Source: JAGNHS01 sp964609695
Lineage (GTDB): Bacteria; Bdellovibrionota; UBA2428
Direction of reading: 5' to 3'
Length of the DNA stretch: 64,000 nucleotides
Assembly (NCBI GenBank): GCA_964609695.1
Contig: CAZSSP010000007.1
Coordinates: 9,232 to 73,231, forward strand
Of this stretch, positions 51,637 through 60,399 are shown one piece after another. The first letter of the stretch is position 1, and each line of letters begins with the position of its first letter. A program made the translations under genes and the position numbers. Below the pieces are notes generated by a model that made no database searches, was not told the DNA's origin, and saw nothing but the letters and a program-made list of their open reading frames with translations.

Positions 51637-52920
51637 CTAATTTATTCTTATAGTGAGGCTTGTTCTGCCAAAAGTTTCATTACTCAACTGCTCACCTGTT
51701 TCATTACGTAGACCTTCCAACTTATTAAATAATTCTCCAGGATCAATGTCTGGCCCGTTAAAAGTGGAAGCATCATTGAGTGCTTCTTTATTCACTGGGA
51801 TATCAATAAAACTCAATTTATCGCCTGAAAAATCGAAGCTCGCAGGAACTCGCCCATCAGACTTACCATCATCTTTCATTCTCATAAGAGGCGCATTTCT
51901 ATAATCAGATTCTCCGCCTGTGTTTGCGTTAAAAGATCGTCCTCCAGCATCTCCACCACTATCTCCGCCAGCTGAATAATCTCCCGGATTATTTCCACCG
52001 CCATCACCACGACCGTCATCACCAGACCCTACCTCGTTCCTATCAGATCCACCATCATCAGCCGGCTGTCTATTTCCCCTATCCTCATTATTTCCAGCGT
52101 TCTCGCCTCTATCGCCCTCTTCATCGCGTCGTCCACCTTGGCCGCCGCGATTATCATTAAAAGAACCTTCTTCGGATTGGAAAGCCCCAGTTTGCTCATC
52201 AACTTGCAAACTTTGAACTTTCTTTTGAATCATAGGATTTTCTGAAATGGGTTGTGGAGCTTCAACCGAAGATTTTCCTCCACCGGCTTCCGTAAACATA
52301 CCGGCTTCAACCACTGCACTTTTATTAGACTGATTTGAATCTGAAGATTGGTCAGCATTTGAACTTTTCTTTTCAGTCAACGCTACTACGACTTTTCCTT
52401 TTTCAACCGCAAACTGAGATCTTTTATCGACGGAATTATAAAAAACTGAAAATATAGTTCCTCGAACTCCTGCAACGGCATTCGGCGTGCGAATCAAAAA
52501 TTGCTCTCCACTTTTTCCGCTATAGGACTTTTTTACATTGCTTCTGACGTCTCCATCTTTAAGCATTAACTCAGTGCCAATTGAAGCTTGATCCACAGTT
52601 GATGTTCGAGACACTACTAATGTGGTGTTTGGACCCAGCACACTTTCGTTTTTCCCTTTAGGTCCGCCCTCAACAAACTCAATTTTCACACGCGTGTCGG
52701 CCAGTGTTTTTAAAGTTTCCCCTATATAAAAGGGAGAGTTTTCTTTAATCTTTCGAGATCTCTTTCCCTCAGTATCGGCAATCACTTGAGACTTTGAATT
52801 TAGAATGAGCATTTTCCCGCGAATTTTTCGGATATAACCCGCTGGAGAATCTTCGGCTCGAAGATTTAAAACAAAGCACGCCCATAGAATAGTGAATTGA
52901 AAAAATCTAAAAATCTTCAC
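51637..52920 (-). CDS. FecR-domain exported protein with Gly/Asp-rich region
   Basis: Signal peptide (FRFFQFTILWACFVLNLRA) and an N-terminal FecR domain of ~150 residues: GYIRKIRGKMLILNSKSQVI, GETLKTLADTRVKIEFVEG, RTPNAVAGVRGTIFSVFYN, which includes the conserved T-P-x-A-V-x-G-V-R-G-T pattern. Periplasmic FecR domains in enteric bacteria signal iron status, but many in this phylum are structural or unknown. Residues ~250-345 are a low-complexity region dense in Gly, Asp, Asn and Arg; a Ser/Lys-rich linker precedes it. No sigma factor or TonB receptor gene is adjacent, so a FecI-FecR role is unlikely. Confidence 0.8.
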   Translation of the reverse strand: MKIFRFFQFTILWACFVLNLRAEDSPAGYIRKIRGKMLILNSKSQVIADTEGKRSRKIKENSPFYIGETLKTLADTRVKIEFVEGGPKGKNESVLGPNTTLVVSRTSTVDQASIGTELMLKDGDVRSNVKKSYSGKSGEQFLIRTPNAVAGVRGTIFSVFYNSVDKRSQFAVEKGKVVVALTEKKSSNADQSSDSNQSNKSAVVEAGMFTEAGGGKSSVEAPQPISENPMIQKKVQSLQVDEQTGAFQSEEGSFNDNRGGQGGRRDEEGDRGENAGNNEDRGNRQPADDGGSDRNEVGSGDDGRGDGGGNNPGDYSAGGDSGGDAGGRSFNANTGGESDYRNAPLMRMKDDGKSDGRVPASFDFSGDKLSFIDIPVNKEALNDASTFNGPDIDPGELFNKLEGLRNETGEQLSNETFGRTSLTIRIN

Positions 52921-52933
52921 AAGACCAATTTTA

Positions 52934-54034
52934 TCAGGAGAGTCTTAAGGAAGAGGCACCAAGAGTTTGACGCTTTTGCTGAGAAGCGAGCTGTCCGCAA
53001 GCCGCTGAAATATCACGGCCTCGGGATTTTCGCACAAAACTGAGTAGCCCTTTTGACATAAGAATTTTCTGAAACACATCCACCCTTTCAGCGCTGGGTC
53101 TCTTATAAGGTGTGTTGGGATTTTCGTTATAAAGTAACAAATTAATTTTACAGGGAACGCCTCGCACCAAACTAATAAGTTCGCGAGCACTTTCTGGAGA
53201 ATCATTGAGCCCTTCCATAAGAATGTATTCAAAAGTGACAAGAAAATCTTTTCTTCGCAAACGAGGATAATCTCTAGACGCAATTTCCTTTAAGGCTCCC
53301 ATAAGAACCTTTAATGGATAGGCCTTATTGATAGGCATGATTTCGCTACGAACAATATCATTGGAAGCATTTAACGAAACAGCCAAGCGGCATTTAGACT
53401 CTCGCACAAAACGATGAATGGCGGGAACCAATCCACTTGTAGAAACTGTTATTTTTCCGGCACCAATTCCCATGCCATTGGGACTTTGAATAATCGTCAG
53501 CGCTTTTAATAGATTATCTAAATTATCAAAGGGCTCACCCATTCCCATAACAACAACATTCGTGATTTTATCACTATCAGGAAGCACAAAAAGCTGTCCG
53601 GCAATTTCTCCTGGACTCAAGTCTCGCTCTGTTTTCTGTTGCGCCGTAAGGCAAAATTTACAACCCATACGACAGCCCACTTGCGTGGATATACATACAG
53701 TAACTCGTCCCTGATCTTCTTTAGGAATCCAAACAGTCTCAACAGTTTTAGAATCAGAAAGCCTAATCAAAAATTTCTTAGTGCCATCTTCACTGTTTTC
53801 AGAAAATAAAAGTTTTGGAGGAACAATAACGAAATCGTTTTTGAGTTTTTCTCTTAAAGATTTGGCAAGATTTGTCATCTCATCAAAGGAAAATTTTTTA
53901 TGTTTCCAAATCCACTCAAACAACTGAGCCGCTCTAAATTTTGGCTCCTTTAATTGAACAAGCAAAGCTTCTAAGTCGGACAAGCTGTAATTGAAAAGAT
54001 TGGGATCGACCCCCGAACTCTTGAGATCAGTCAA
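52934..54034 (-). CDS. rlmN: dual-specificity 23S rRNA/tRNA adenine-C2 methyltransferase
   Basis: Radical SAM enzyme methylating A2503 of 23S rRNA and A37 of some tRNAs. The cluster motif is CRMGCKFC (CX3CX2C, within ISTQVGCRMGCKFCLTAQQ). GEIAGQLFVLPDSDK, VVMGMGEPFDNLDNLLKAL and the C-terminal RGRDISAACGQLA, with the catalytic Cys, are all present. Length 366 is typical. Start at ATG 54034; the divergent FHA-GGDEF gene begins 70 bp upstream. Confidence 0.95.
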   Translation of the reverse strand: MTDLKSSGVDPNLFNYSLSDLEALLVQLKEPKFRAAQLFEWIWKHKKFSFDEMTNLAKSLREKLKNDFVIVPPKLLFSENSEDGTKKFLIRLSDSKTVETVWIPKEDQGRVTVCISTQVGCRMGCKFCLTAQQKTERDLSPGEIAGQLFVLPDSDKITNVVVMGMGEPFDNLDNLLKALTIIQSPNGMGIGAGKITVSTSGLVPAIHRFVRESKCRLAVSLNASNDIVRSEIMPINKAYPLKVLMGALKEIASRDYPRLRRKDFLVTFEYILMEGLNDSPESARELISLVRGVPCKINLLLYNENPNTPYKRPSAERVDVFQKILMSKGLLSFVRKSRGRDISAACGQLASQQKRQTLGASSLRLS

Positions 54035-54103
54035 ATTATTGCGCCTTTCCGCGGACTATTTGTAGCCCTATTTTTAATCTTTTTGATAAACTTAAGTTTG
54101 CTT

Positions 54104-55072
54104 ATGGCGAAGAAAAATACCGCACCGCAGGAAAATACTCAAACAAAATCGATGAGTGGAGATGTAACCCGTATTGCCGACCTAGCTGCGGATATCACCC
54201 AATTAAACGGTAAGTTAGTCCCAGTTCTTCAAATTAACTCAGGACCGGATCAAGGAAAAATCCTATCCCTGGGCAATAAAACAGAAATTTTCGTGGGCCG
54301 AGCCAATACCTGTGAAATTTCAGTTCAAGACCCCAGCTGCTCTCGCCGTCATGCCCGTATTTTTATAGCTCCTGACGGCCGCGTATTTGTTGAAGATCTA
54401 AACTCTACCAATGGAAGCAAAATCAATGGAAAGCGTGTGGAGGGGCAATACCTCCTTCAAGACGGTGATAACCTTCAATTTGGAGACAACACACGGGTCA
54501 AATTTGCATTGAGCCTCGAACAAGACGCTCAAGTGCAAATGGATGTTTATCATCGTGCGACTCGCGACATGTTAACCAATGCCTACAATCGTCGACGCTT
54601 TGAAGAAACACTAGAAAGAGAAATGGCATTTTTGAAAAGAGGTCAAGCTACGGGTCTTGGATTAATTATGTTTGATGTCGATTTTTTCAAAAAAGTAAAC
54701 GACACCCATGGGCACCTCGCTGGAGATGCCTTATTGAAAGAAATCGGACTCAGAATTCCTGAACTTATCCGCAAAGAAGATATCTTTGCCCGTTACGGCG
54801 GCGAAGAATTTGCCATTTTAACTCGCAACGAAACCCTCGATGGACTCAAAATTCTTGCCGAAAGAATTCGCCACGATTTCGAAAGTCGAAATCTTGTTTA
54901 CGAAGATAAAACCATTGCTTTTACAGTTTCCATCGGCGTGACATACATTACAAAAGAACAAGATTGCCCCGAAAAAGATGTCTTCATTAAAGCAGCCGAT
55001 GACGCTCTTTACGAAGCCAAACACAACGGTAGAAATCAGGTTAGAATAAAAACTTTTTTGAGTCCTACCTAA
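54104..55072 (+). CDS. FHA-GGDEF diguanylate cyclase (DgcB-like)
   Basis: Cytosolic cyclic-di-GMP synthase. Residues ~41-136 form an FHA phosphothreonine-binding domain (VGRANTCEISVQDPSCSRRH, EDLNSTNGSKING), and residues ~150-315 a GGDEF domain with GGEEF at 232-236. RKED at 223-226 is an RxxD inhibitory site. The N-terminal tail has a Thr in GDVTRIADL (T22) that could bind its own FHA domain once phosphorylated. This FHA-GGDEF order and tail are those of DgcB in Bdellovibrio, which gates prey invasion. Start at ATG 54104; an upstream TTG adds seven codons. Orthology to DgcB is inferred. Confidence 0.9.
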   Translation: MAKKNTAPQENTQTKSMSGDVTRIADLAADITQLNGKLVPVLQINSGPDQGKILSLGNKTEIFVGRANTCEISVQDPSCSRRHARIFIAPDGRVFVEDLNSTNGSKINGKRVEGQYLLQDGDNLQFGDNTRVKFALSLEQDAQVQMDVYHRATRDMLTNAYNRRRFEETLEREMAFLKRGQATGLGLIMFDVDFFKKVNDTHGHLAGDALLKEIGLRIPELIRKEDIFARYGGEEFAILTRNETLDGLKILAERIRHDFESRNLVYEDKTIAFTVSIGVTYITKEQDCPEKDVFIKAADDALYEAKHNGRNQVRIKTFLSPT

Positions 55073-56069
55073 TTTGATACGATAGTAACTTCTGTAAAAA
55101 CTCAGAGCGAGTAAAACCCATATGTCTTGCAGTTTTTTCTCGATCACCATCAAATTTAGCTAAGTTCTTCTGTATCAAGGATCTTTCATTGAGCTCTGAA
55201 CTCACATCAGGCGCTCCGTGCTCAGAAAAAGAACTCTCCGATGGATCTTGAGTATAAAGAATTGGAAGATCTGAGAAATCCCACGAACGCATATCACGTC
55301 TTTTAAGGAACATATTTCTCATCAACATTTTGAGTTCGTCTAAATTTCGATCCCACATGTGATGACTCACAAAATCCACAAACCATGTTGGAGGCTGATG
55401 AGTGCGACCACTAATTTCAAAACTAAAGGACTGAATAATATCGAGTATGTCTTCGCTTCTTTCTTGCAAAGTCGGCAAAAATACCGCAAATGAAGTGATC
55501 TCATTAAATAAATCTCGAAGAAAAGTACCCTGCATAACCATCAATGATAACGATTTTTCGGTCCCCAAAACTATTCTTGGAATATCCATTAGAGTTTTAG
55601 CTTTTTGCTTTCTAAATTTTAAAAACTTTAAAAGCTCATTTTGTCTTTCAAGACTTAAACGATCTACATTTTCGATATAAATAAGATCAGCATGTCCATT
55701 ATGCTTTGGAGAGAAAAATTCTACCCAACCCTTTTGAAGAAATTCTGATTTGTAAACTCGGAGTTGGCCTTGTTTAAGATTATCTAATCGTCGGTAAAAG
55801 TTATGAAGTATAAAATATTCATCGACTAAACGTCGTTTTCCAGTACCACTTTCACCAAACAATAGAATTGGAACATGAGATTGATCGATTAAGTGAAGCA
55901 AATTAGCAAACGAGGCCTGTAGAGAGGGACGCTTGGTTCTTAGTGAACCTAAAAAACCTTCTCGAGCTAACTCTAAAGTTTTCTGTTTAAAGCGATCTGC
56001 TAATGAAGTTTGAGAAACAGATGATTCTATTCGAGAATTGATCGCGGAAACTTCCGACTTATGTGACAT
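55065..56069 (-). CDS. degenerate sigma-54-activator-like AAA+ protein with Fis-type C-terminus
   Basis: The central domain follows the bacterial enhancer-binding fold: Walker A FGESGTGKRRLV (~71-82), a LIYIENVDRLSLERQNELLK segment in the Walker B place, then FLRDLFNEITSFAVFLPTLQ with ERSEDILDIIQSF, equal to the FR.DL..RL....PL..R..DI pattern. But the GAFTGA loop that contacts sigma-54 is absent and the Walker B Asp-Glu is replaced. The C-terminus LIQKNLAKFDGDREKTARHM ends in a Fis-like HTH. It is probably a regulator that no longer activates sigma-54. ATG at 56069 has GGAGG 5 nt upstream. The 3' end overlaps that of the cyclase gene by 8 bp, convergently. Confidence 0.8.
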   Translation of the reverse strand: MSHKSEVSAINSRIESSVSQTSLADRFKQKTLELAREGFLGSLRTKRPSLQASFANLLHLIDQSHVPILLFGESGTGKRRLVDEYFILHNFYRRLDNLKQGQLRVYKSEFLQKGWVEFFSPKHNGHADLIYIENVDRLSLERQNELLKFLKFRKQKAKTLMDIPRIVLGTEKSLSLMVMQGTFLRDLFNEITSFAVFLPTLQERSEDILDIIQSFSFEISGRTHQPPTWFVDFVSHHMWDRNLDELKMLMRNMFLKRRDMRSWDFSDLPILYTQDPSESSFSEHGAPDVSSELNERSLIQKNLAKFDGDREKTARHMGFTRSEFLQKLLSYQIR

Positions 56070-56300
56070 TTTATCCTCCATGACCAACTCACTCTCTATA
56101 TTCGATCGCACAACTTGTGCTTTAGGCTTTTGCCTTTGACAATATTAAGCAATTTTTGTTCCAAACTTTTGGGCACATAAGTGTCTGAATTTTCAAGAAG
56201 GAAAAAATCTCAAGTGTCTAATGACTCAACACTTTTACTAAAAATGTTGAAAAGTTCGACACTCCCTAAGCTCTCCATTAAATTGATTTTTCGAGCAGGG

Positions 56301-56885
56301 ATGAGACATCTTAGATTTTTACAACAAAAAGGATGGGCCTTAGTCTTTTTGTGTTGTTGCATGCAAAAAAGCGACTTCGAAATTAAAAAAGAACTTGGAC
56401 TTTCACTCCCCAATAATTTTCTCCAAAATTTCAAACAACAACAGGACAATTGGTGTTGGGCTTCCGCCACTCAAATGGCTATTTTTTTTAATAAAAATCA
56501 ATATTGGCCACAATGCCAAATCGTATCCCAAATTCACTCTCTAAATTGCTGCGAAGCCAATCCGGATCCCCGCTGTTCTGAAGCGTATTTTACGTCAAAA
56601 TCATTAAAGCATTTTGGCGTGCCTTATCAGCAAAGTGTTCCCGGATTAAGACAAGCTATCCACTCGCTCAATCAAGGATATTGGGTTGTCAGCAAGTGGC
56701 AACACCGTTTTGAACGACGCGCTCACCTCTGGGTGCTTCTAAGCGTCGAAAAGTTCGACAATAATATTTATTTAAAAATATTCGACCCCGAAACCGGACT
56801 TAGAAAAATCTCCTTAAAAACTGATTTTCTAAATTGGTCCCGCCGCTACCGCTGGAAGGAATCCTTCCTCATCAAAGGCGCTTGA
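56301..56885 (+). CDS. papain-like cysteine protease of the AvrRpt2/C39-like type, probable lipoprotein
   Basis: LPNNFLQNFKQQQDNWCWAS carries the oxyanion Gln and nucleophile Cys (about C52), matching the AvrRpt2-like PF12385 pattern NxWCWAA. The His is in RRAHLWVLLSV (about H142) and the third member probably in KIFDPETG (about D162). GWALVFLCCC at residues 11-20 is a lipoprotein or signal-type segment, so secretion to the envelope or outside is likely. Extra Cys-rich stretch LNCCEANPDPRCSEA. Start uncertain: ATG at 56301 gives a short signal; a GTG at 56181 would add 40 residues. Convergent with the VTT gene. Confidence 0.75.
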   Translation: MRHLRFLQQKGWALVFLCCCMQKSDFEIKKELGLSLPNNFLQNFKQQQDNWCWASATQMAIFFNKNQYWPQCQIVSQIHSLNCCEANPDPRCSEAYFTSKSLKHFGVPYQQSVPGLRQAIHSLNQGYWVVSKWQHRFERRAHLWVLLSVEKFDNNIYLKIFDPETGLRKISLKTDFLNWSRRYRWKESFLIKGA

Positions 56886-56894
56886 GTTTCAACT

Positions 56895-57040
56895 GTGCGA
56901 CTTTAAGAGTGGGTCTTTCATAGCAAGGAATACAAAGAAGTTACCTGATAGGCACAAATCATAACACCCCCCAACTAACCTATTAATAATATTAGAAAAT
57001 TAAGGCTAACACCTGACGGCGCCCACTCTTAACGTCGCAC
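56895..57040. repeat. 146-bp element bounded by 19-bp inverted repeats
   Basis: Left arm GTGCGACTTTAAGAGTGGG (56895-56913) and right arm CCCACTCTTAACGTCGCAC (57022-57040) pair with one mismatch. They enclose 108 bp of unique, AT-rich sequence without an open frame. It lies between two convergent genes and could be a small MITE-like insertion or a terminator with a long loop. Its termini loosely resemble those of the 190-bp repeats (TGTGCG..TTAAGA..GGG). Confidence 0.6.
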
Positions 57041-57047
57041 TATGAAG

Positions 57048-57614
57048 CTATTCAAGATTATTTAAATCAACCCTTTTCAAGTCGTCTTTAATGCCCCAAA
57101 GTCGTTTTAATAACCAAGGAGCGCGAGCGCCTGCATAGGCCACGACTAAAAATTTAACAAGTCGACCGACAAAGGTAGCCAAGCAAAATGGTATTAGGTG
57201 AATTTCAGAAAGACCTGCGATTAAAACAACAGGCTGTTGAGGAAAAGGTGTTGCAGAATAAGCTAATACAAAAAGCCAGCCCCAATGATCAATTAGATGA
57301 TTAAATTCGATCCAGTTCTTTGAATGAATGAATTCTGAAAAATGGACATCAATCCAAGGCAAGCCATAATGTCTTGATAAAATAAACAATGCAAAAGCAC
57401 CTAAACTAGACCCAAGAGCTCCACAGAATGCCAACCAAAACCATCTTTTTGGAGTGGCCATAGTGCTAGACACTAAAATCCCATCAGTAGGAATAAATAC
57501 TAAAAAAGCATCAGCAGCGGCCAAGACCCCCAATAAAGGAGGAAACCAAAACTTAGAAACATAGCCTTCTAGTGAAGCCAGCCATTTAATAAGTTTATTT
57601 TGAATTGCCGACAT
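57048..57614 (-). CDS. VTT-domain (YqaA/DedA-like) membrane protein
   Basis: Inner-membrane protein with four or five hydrophobic segments. The DedA/VTT (SNARE-associated) pattern is present: PTDGILVSSTMATPKRWFWL, FCGALGSSLGAFALFILSRH and LAYSATPFPQQPVVLIAGLS, equal to the E/P-x-P-x-G and G..PGxR-like loops. At 188 residues it is the short YqaA subgroup. Roles in lipid flipping or proton-driven export are known for the wider family; here unknown. Ends next to the 146-bp inverted-repeat element. Confidence 0.8.
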   Translation of the reverse strand: MSAIQNKLIKWLASLEGYVSKFWFPPLLGVLAAADAFLVFIPTDGILVSSTMATPKRWFWLAFCGALGSSLGAFALFILSRHYGLPWIDVHFSEFIHSKNWIEFNHLIDHWGWLFVLAYSATPFPQQPVVLIAGLSEIHLIPFCLATFVGRLVKFLVVAYAGARAPWLLKRLWGIKDDLKRVDLNNLE

Positions 57615-57630
57615 CGATTCTCATTCTATC

Positions 57631-59604
57631 TTAATTTTTAGAGATAAACTCGTGATTCATTAAATCATCATGCGTCTTGGGCAATTTATACCCTCGAGGA
57701 TGGCTACAATGATCTTCTTTTAGGTGACTTAAAATTACACCCATTGAGTAAAAAGATGTTAGCAAGTTTTGCTTTCGACTTTCATCGGGATCTGCTTCAA
57801 TCACTTTATTAATGCGTTGCCAGGGTAAAATATCAACTTTTTCTTGGGCAACTTTTACATAACTTATCAGCTCTTCTTTGTTCCGATCGGAAAATAAATT
57901 TTGAGTAGGTGCAAAAAAAGCAAATTTTCTTCGTTTAAGTAAAGACTTCGGAAGCTTTCCGACTGTTAAACGTTTTAATATGAACTTTTCATTCAAGCCT
58001 CTAATGAGAACAGAAGGTGCTAACTTTTGAGCCAAATCAGTCACTCGAGTGTCTAAAAATGGTGTTCTGCCTTCTAATGAGTGAGACATTTCTTGTCGAT
58101 CTCCCACATTCGATAAAATATAATGCAATAAATCTGTTCTTAAACCCATCCATAAATCAACATCAAATTGACTTCTGTTTTCAGCACTAGCTCCAAAATC
58201 TTCTTCAAAATAACTAGAGAGATCACTTAAAGCCGTCTCAATTACAGATTCAGGTTGAGCGCTAACTAACAAACGCAAATGACGTTGCTCAATGATTCTT
58301 CTCAACAAAGCAGGACGATGTTGAGGAAAATACTTATTGACCAATTCGCTAAAATTTTCAGCTGAAGAATCTAAATGTCCTTTTGCCGTAGATCCCTCAC
58401 GCTTATAAAATAGAGACAAATCATTCAAAGCAAAACGTGGATGCCTTTTGTTAAATTCTAAAATTTTATTAATTCTTAAATATGGATAACCGGCAAACCA
58501 TTCATCAGAACCTTCACCCGACAAAACAACTCTCACAGACTGAGAAGCCAAATGAGCTAAAAGATTTTTTGCAGCCCCATGCGTGTTATAAATTGGATTT
58601 TCAAATGCTAGAATAGACCGCTTTAGAGAAGGCATATAATTTTCTTGATTGAGAATTATCTTATTATGTTCAAGACCAAGAAATTTTGCGACTTCAGCCG
58701 CTTTTTCCGACTCATCAAATTCTTTTTGCTCAAAACCAACGGTAAATGTTTTTAATTTTGCTCCATTTTCACAAATGAGAGATGTGATGAGTGCACTATC
58801 AATACCACCACTCAAATAAGCCCCTACTGGAACATCAGATCGCAACCTACGCTTTACAGCCGCATTGAGTTCCAATCCTACCTTCTCAATAGCTTCCGAA
58901 CTTTTAATGCTTCTCTCATGACCATTTTTATTTTGAAAAAATTTCTTATAATTTTCAAAACTAAGTTTTTTTGTTTTCAAATTAAAACAATAAACCCTAG
59001 CAGGAAGAACATGTTCTATTCCCTTAAGAAAAGTCCGAGGTGGAATCATCAGACCAGATAAAAACTGCTGCACATATTGGGAGTCATAAACAAGCTCGCC
59101 CTCATCATCTATGAGCGACTTCATCTCTGAACCGAGCATAATTTCATTATCGATTCTTCTAATAAAAAGAGGCTTGACTCCATACTGATCGCGTCCAAAA
59201 AAAACTAATTTCTCTTTCTTGTCATAAAAGATGAACGCAAATTCTCCAGACAATTTCGCAAGACATGAAGCACCCTGGCTAGCAAATAAATTCAAAAGCA
59301 CTTCACTATCAGAACGACTTTTACAAAATATATTATCCTTCTCTAAATCATTGCGAATTTTTTCAAAATCATAAAGCTCACCGTTAACGATCCCTATATA
59401 GCGATTATCAAAACTCTCTAGAGGCTGCCCGCCTCCGCTCAAATCAATAATACTTAATCGAGTATGAACTAAAGAAATTTCAGGATCTTGAAAAAATCCG
59501 TAATTGTCAGGGCCGCGATGAGCCAACGCTCTTACGGCCCTGCTAATTCCAGATAATGCCAGCTCTCTTGTTTTATATTGACTGCTGGCCCAGATTCCAC
59601 ACAT
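57631..59604 (-). CDS. asnB: glutamine-hydrolysing asparagine synthetase
   Basis: Class II glutamine amidotransferase fused to an ATP pyrophosphatase-type synthetase. The nucleophile is Cys2 in MCGIWASSQY; GATase residues follow in RALAHRGPDNYGF and SIIDLSGGGQPL, then NGELYDF. The PP-loop SGGIDSAL is at residues 265-272, and DRQEMSHSLEGRTPFLDTRV is the conserved late segment. Length 657 is typical of the AsnB type. An inverted repeat straddles its start codon. Some AsnB-like enzymes amidate wall or capsule precursors instead, and the lack of linked genes does not distinguish. Confidence 0.92.
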   Translation of the reverse strand: MCGIWASSQYKTRELALSGISRAVRALAHRGPDNYGFFQDPEISLVHTRLSIIDLSGGGQPLESFDNRYIGIVNGELYDFEKIRNDLEKDNIFCKSRSDSEVLLNLFASQGASCLAKLSGEFAFIFYDKKEKLVFFGRDQYGVKPLFIRRIDNEIMLGSEMKSLIDDEGELVYDSQYVQQFLSGLMIPPRTFLKGIEHVLPARVYCFNLKTKKLSFENYKKFFQNKNGHERSIKSSEAIEKVGLELNAAVKRRLRSDVPVGAYLSGGIDSALITSLICENGAKLKTFTVGFEQKEFDESEKAAEVAKFLGLEHNKIILNQENYMPSLKRSILAFENPIYNTHGAAKNLLAHLASQSVRVVLSGEGSDEWFAGYPYLRINKILEFNKRHPRFALNDLSLFYKREGSTAKGHLDSSAENFSELVNKYFPQHRPALLRRIIEQRHLRLLVSAQPESVIETALSDLSSYFEEDFGASAENRSQFDVDLWMGLRTDLLHYILSNVGDRQEMSHSLEGRTPFLDTRVTDLAQKLAPSVLIRGLNEKFILKRLTVGKLPKSLLKRRKFAFFAPTQNLFSDRNKEELISYVKVAQEKVDILPWQRINKVIEADPDESRKQNLLTSFYSMGVILSHLKEDHCSHPRGYKLPKTHDDLMNHEFISKN

Positions 59605-59617
59605 TAGGGAACCCTAA
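59604..59617 (-). promoter_or_regulatory. inverted repeat at the asnB start codon
   Basis: TTAGGG and CCCTAA arms separated by 2 nt, ending on the A of the asnB ATG and including its AGGG ribosome site. It could be an operator or an RNA hairpin hiding the ribosome site. TATAGT lies ~15 nt further upstream. Confidence 0.3.
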
Positions 59618-59641
59618 ATAACTCTTTACTATAATTCACGT

Positions 59642-60328
59642 TTACTTTTTAGCCGTAAGTTTCACCGCTACTTCAAACTTATCACCAATGGTTTTATCGC
59701 CTAAACCTTTGAAGAATTTTCCCGATCCATATTTAATTCCCCAACGAGTTCTATCGATAACAAGTAAAGCATCAGCAAGAACAGAATCTTTTTCAACTTT
59801 CAAAACGGCTGGAATATCTTGCTCAACAGCTTTTCCTTTAATAGTCAGCATCCCCGTAATAAGATGAGTGGGGTTTTCTACTTTAATAGTAGTTGATTTT
59901 CTTGCATTAGCTTCAGCTATAGCCTTTTCCCAATCTTTTTTGGCTTTTGCTTTCACTTGACTCCATGGAGTGATTTTTTTGATTTCTAAAAGAGCCGTTT
60001 TATTCACTTTGACATCAAAAAAATCTTCTGACTTCAAATGTCCTAGTAATTTTGCGTTGGTTTCTGCATCTTCAATATCTGTTGATTTAAACGAATCCAT
60101 ATCAACTTCAAATTTTCCACCCACAACTTCATTACCCTTAACTTCGAGGCTTCCATCTTTAGCCACAATAGTTCCATAATGTTCGCCAGTGAGTTTAGTC
60201 GCATGCCAAGTTAAATTTGTTGCAGCAGTATCTAACTTCAATGTGCTAGTGCTAGTTTCATTTTTAGCGCTTAATCCAAAAGATGCCGCCACCAAAAATA
60301 CAGTTGATAAAAAATTATTTATTTTCAT
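59642..60328 (-). CDS. YceI-family exported protein
   Basis: Periplasmic lipocalin-like protein binding polyisoprenoids in the family. A signal peptide (NNFLSTVFLVAASFGLSA) precedes the YceI pattern LDTAATNLTWHATKLTGEHY, with VVGGKFEVDMDSFKSTDIED and HLKSEDFFDVKVNK. The closing block is RTRWGIKYGSGKFFKGLGDK. An insert near residues 140-160 (AKAKKDWEKAIAEANARKS) is Lys/Ala rich. Start at ATG 60328 with GGAGG 4 nt upstream; an earlier start 25 codons upstream has no ribosome site. Confidence 0.9.
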   Translation of the reverse strand: MKINNFLSTVFLVAASFGLSAKNETSTSTLKLDTAATNLTWHATKLTGEHYGTIVAKDGSLEVKGNEVVGGKFEVDMDSFKSTDIEDAETNAKLLGHLKSEDFFDVKVNKTALLEIKKITPWSQVKAKAKKDWEKAIAEANARKSTTIKVENPTHLITGMLTIKGKAVEQDIPAVLKVEKDSVLADALLVIDRTRWGIKYGSGKFFKGLGDKTIGDKFEVAVKLTAKK

Positions 60329-60399
60329 AATACCTCCCAAAAAACTGAAAATATCATGAGCTTTTGATCCGGTCACAAAACATTGATAAAAGAGACAAC

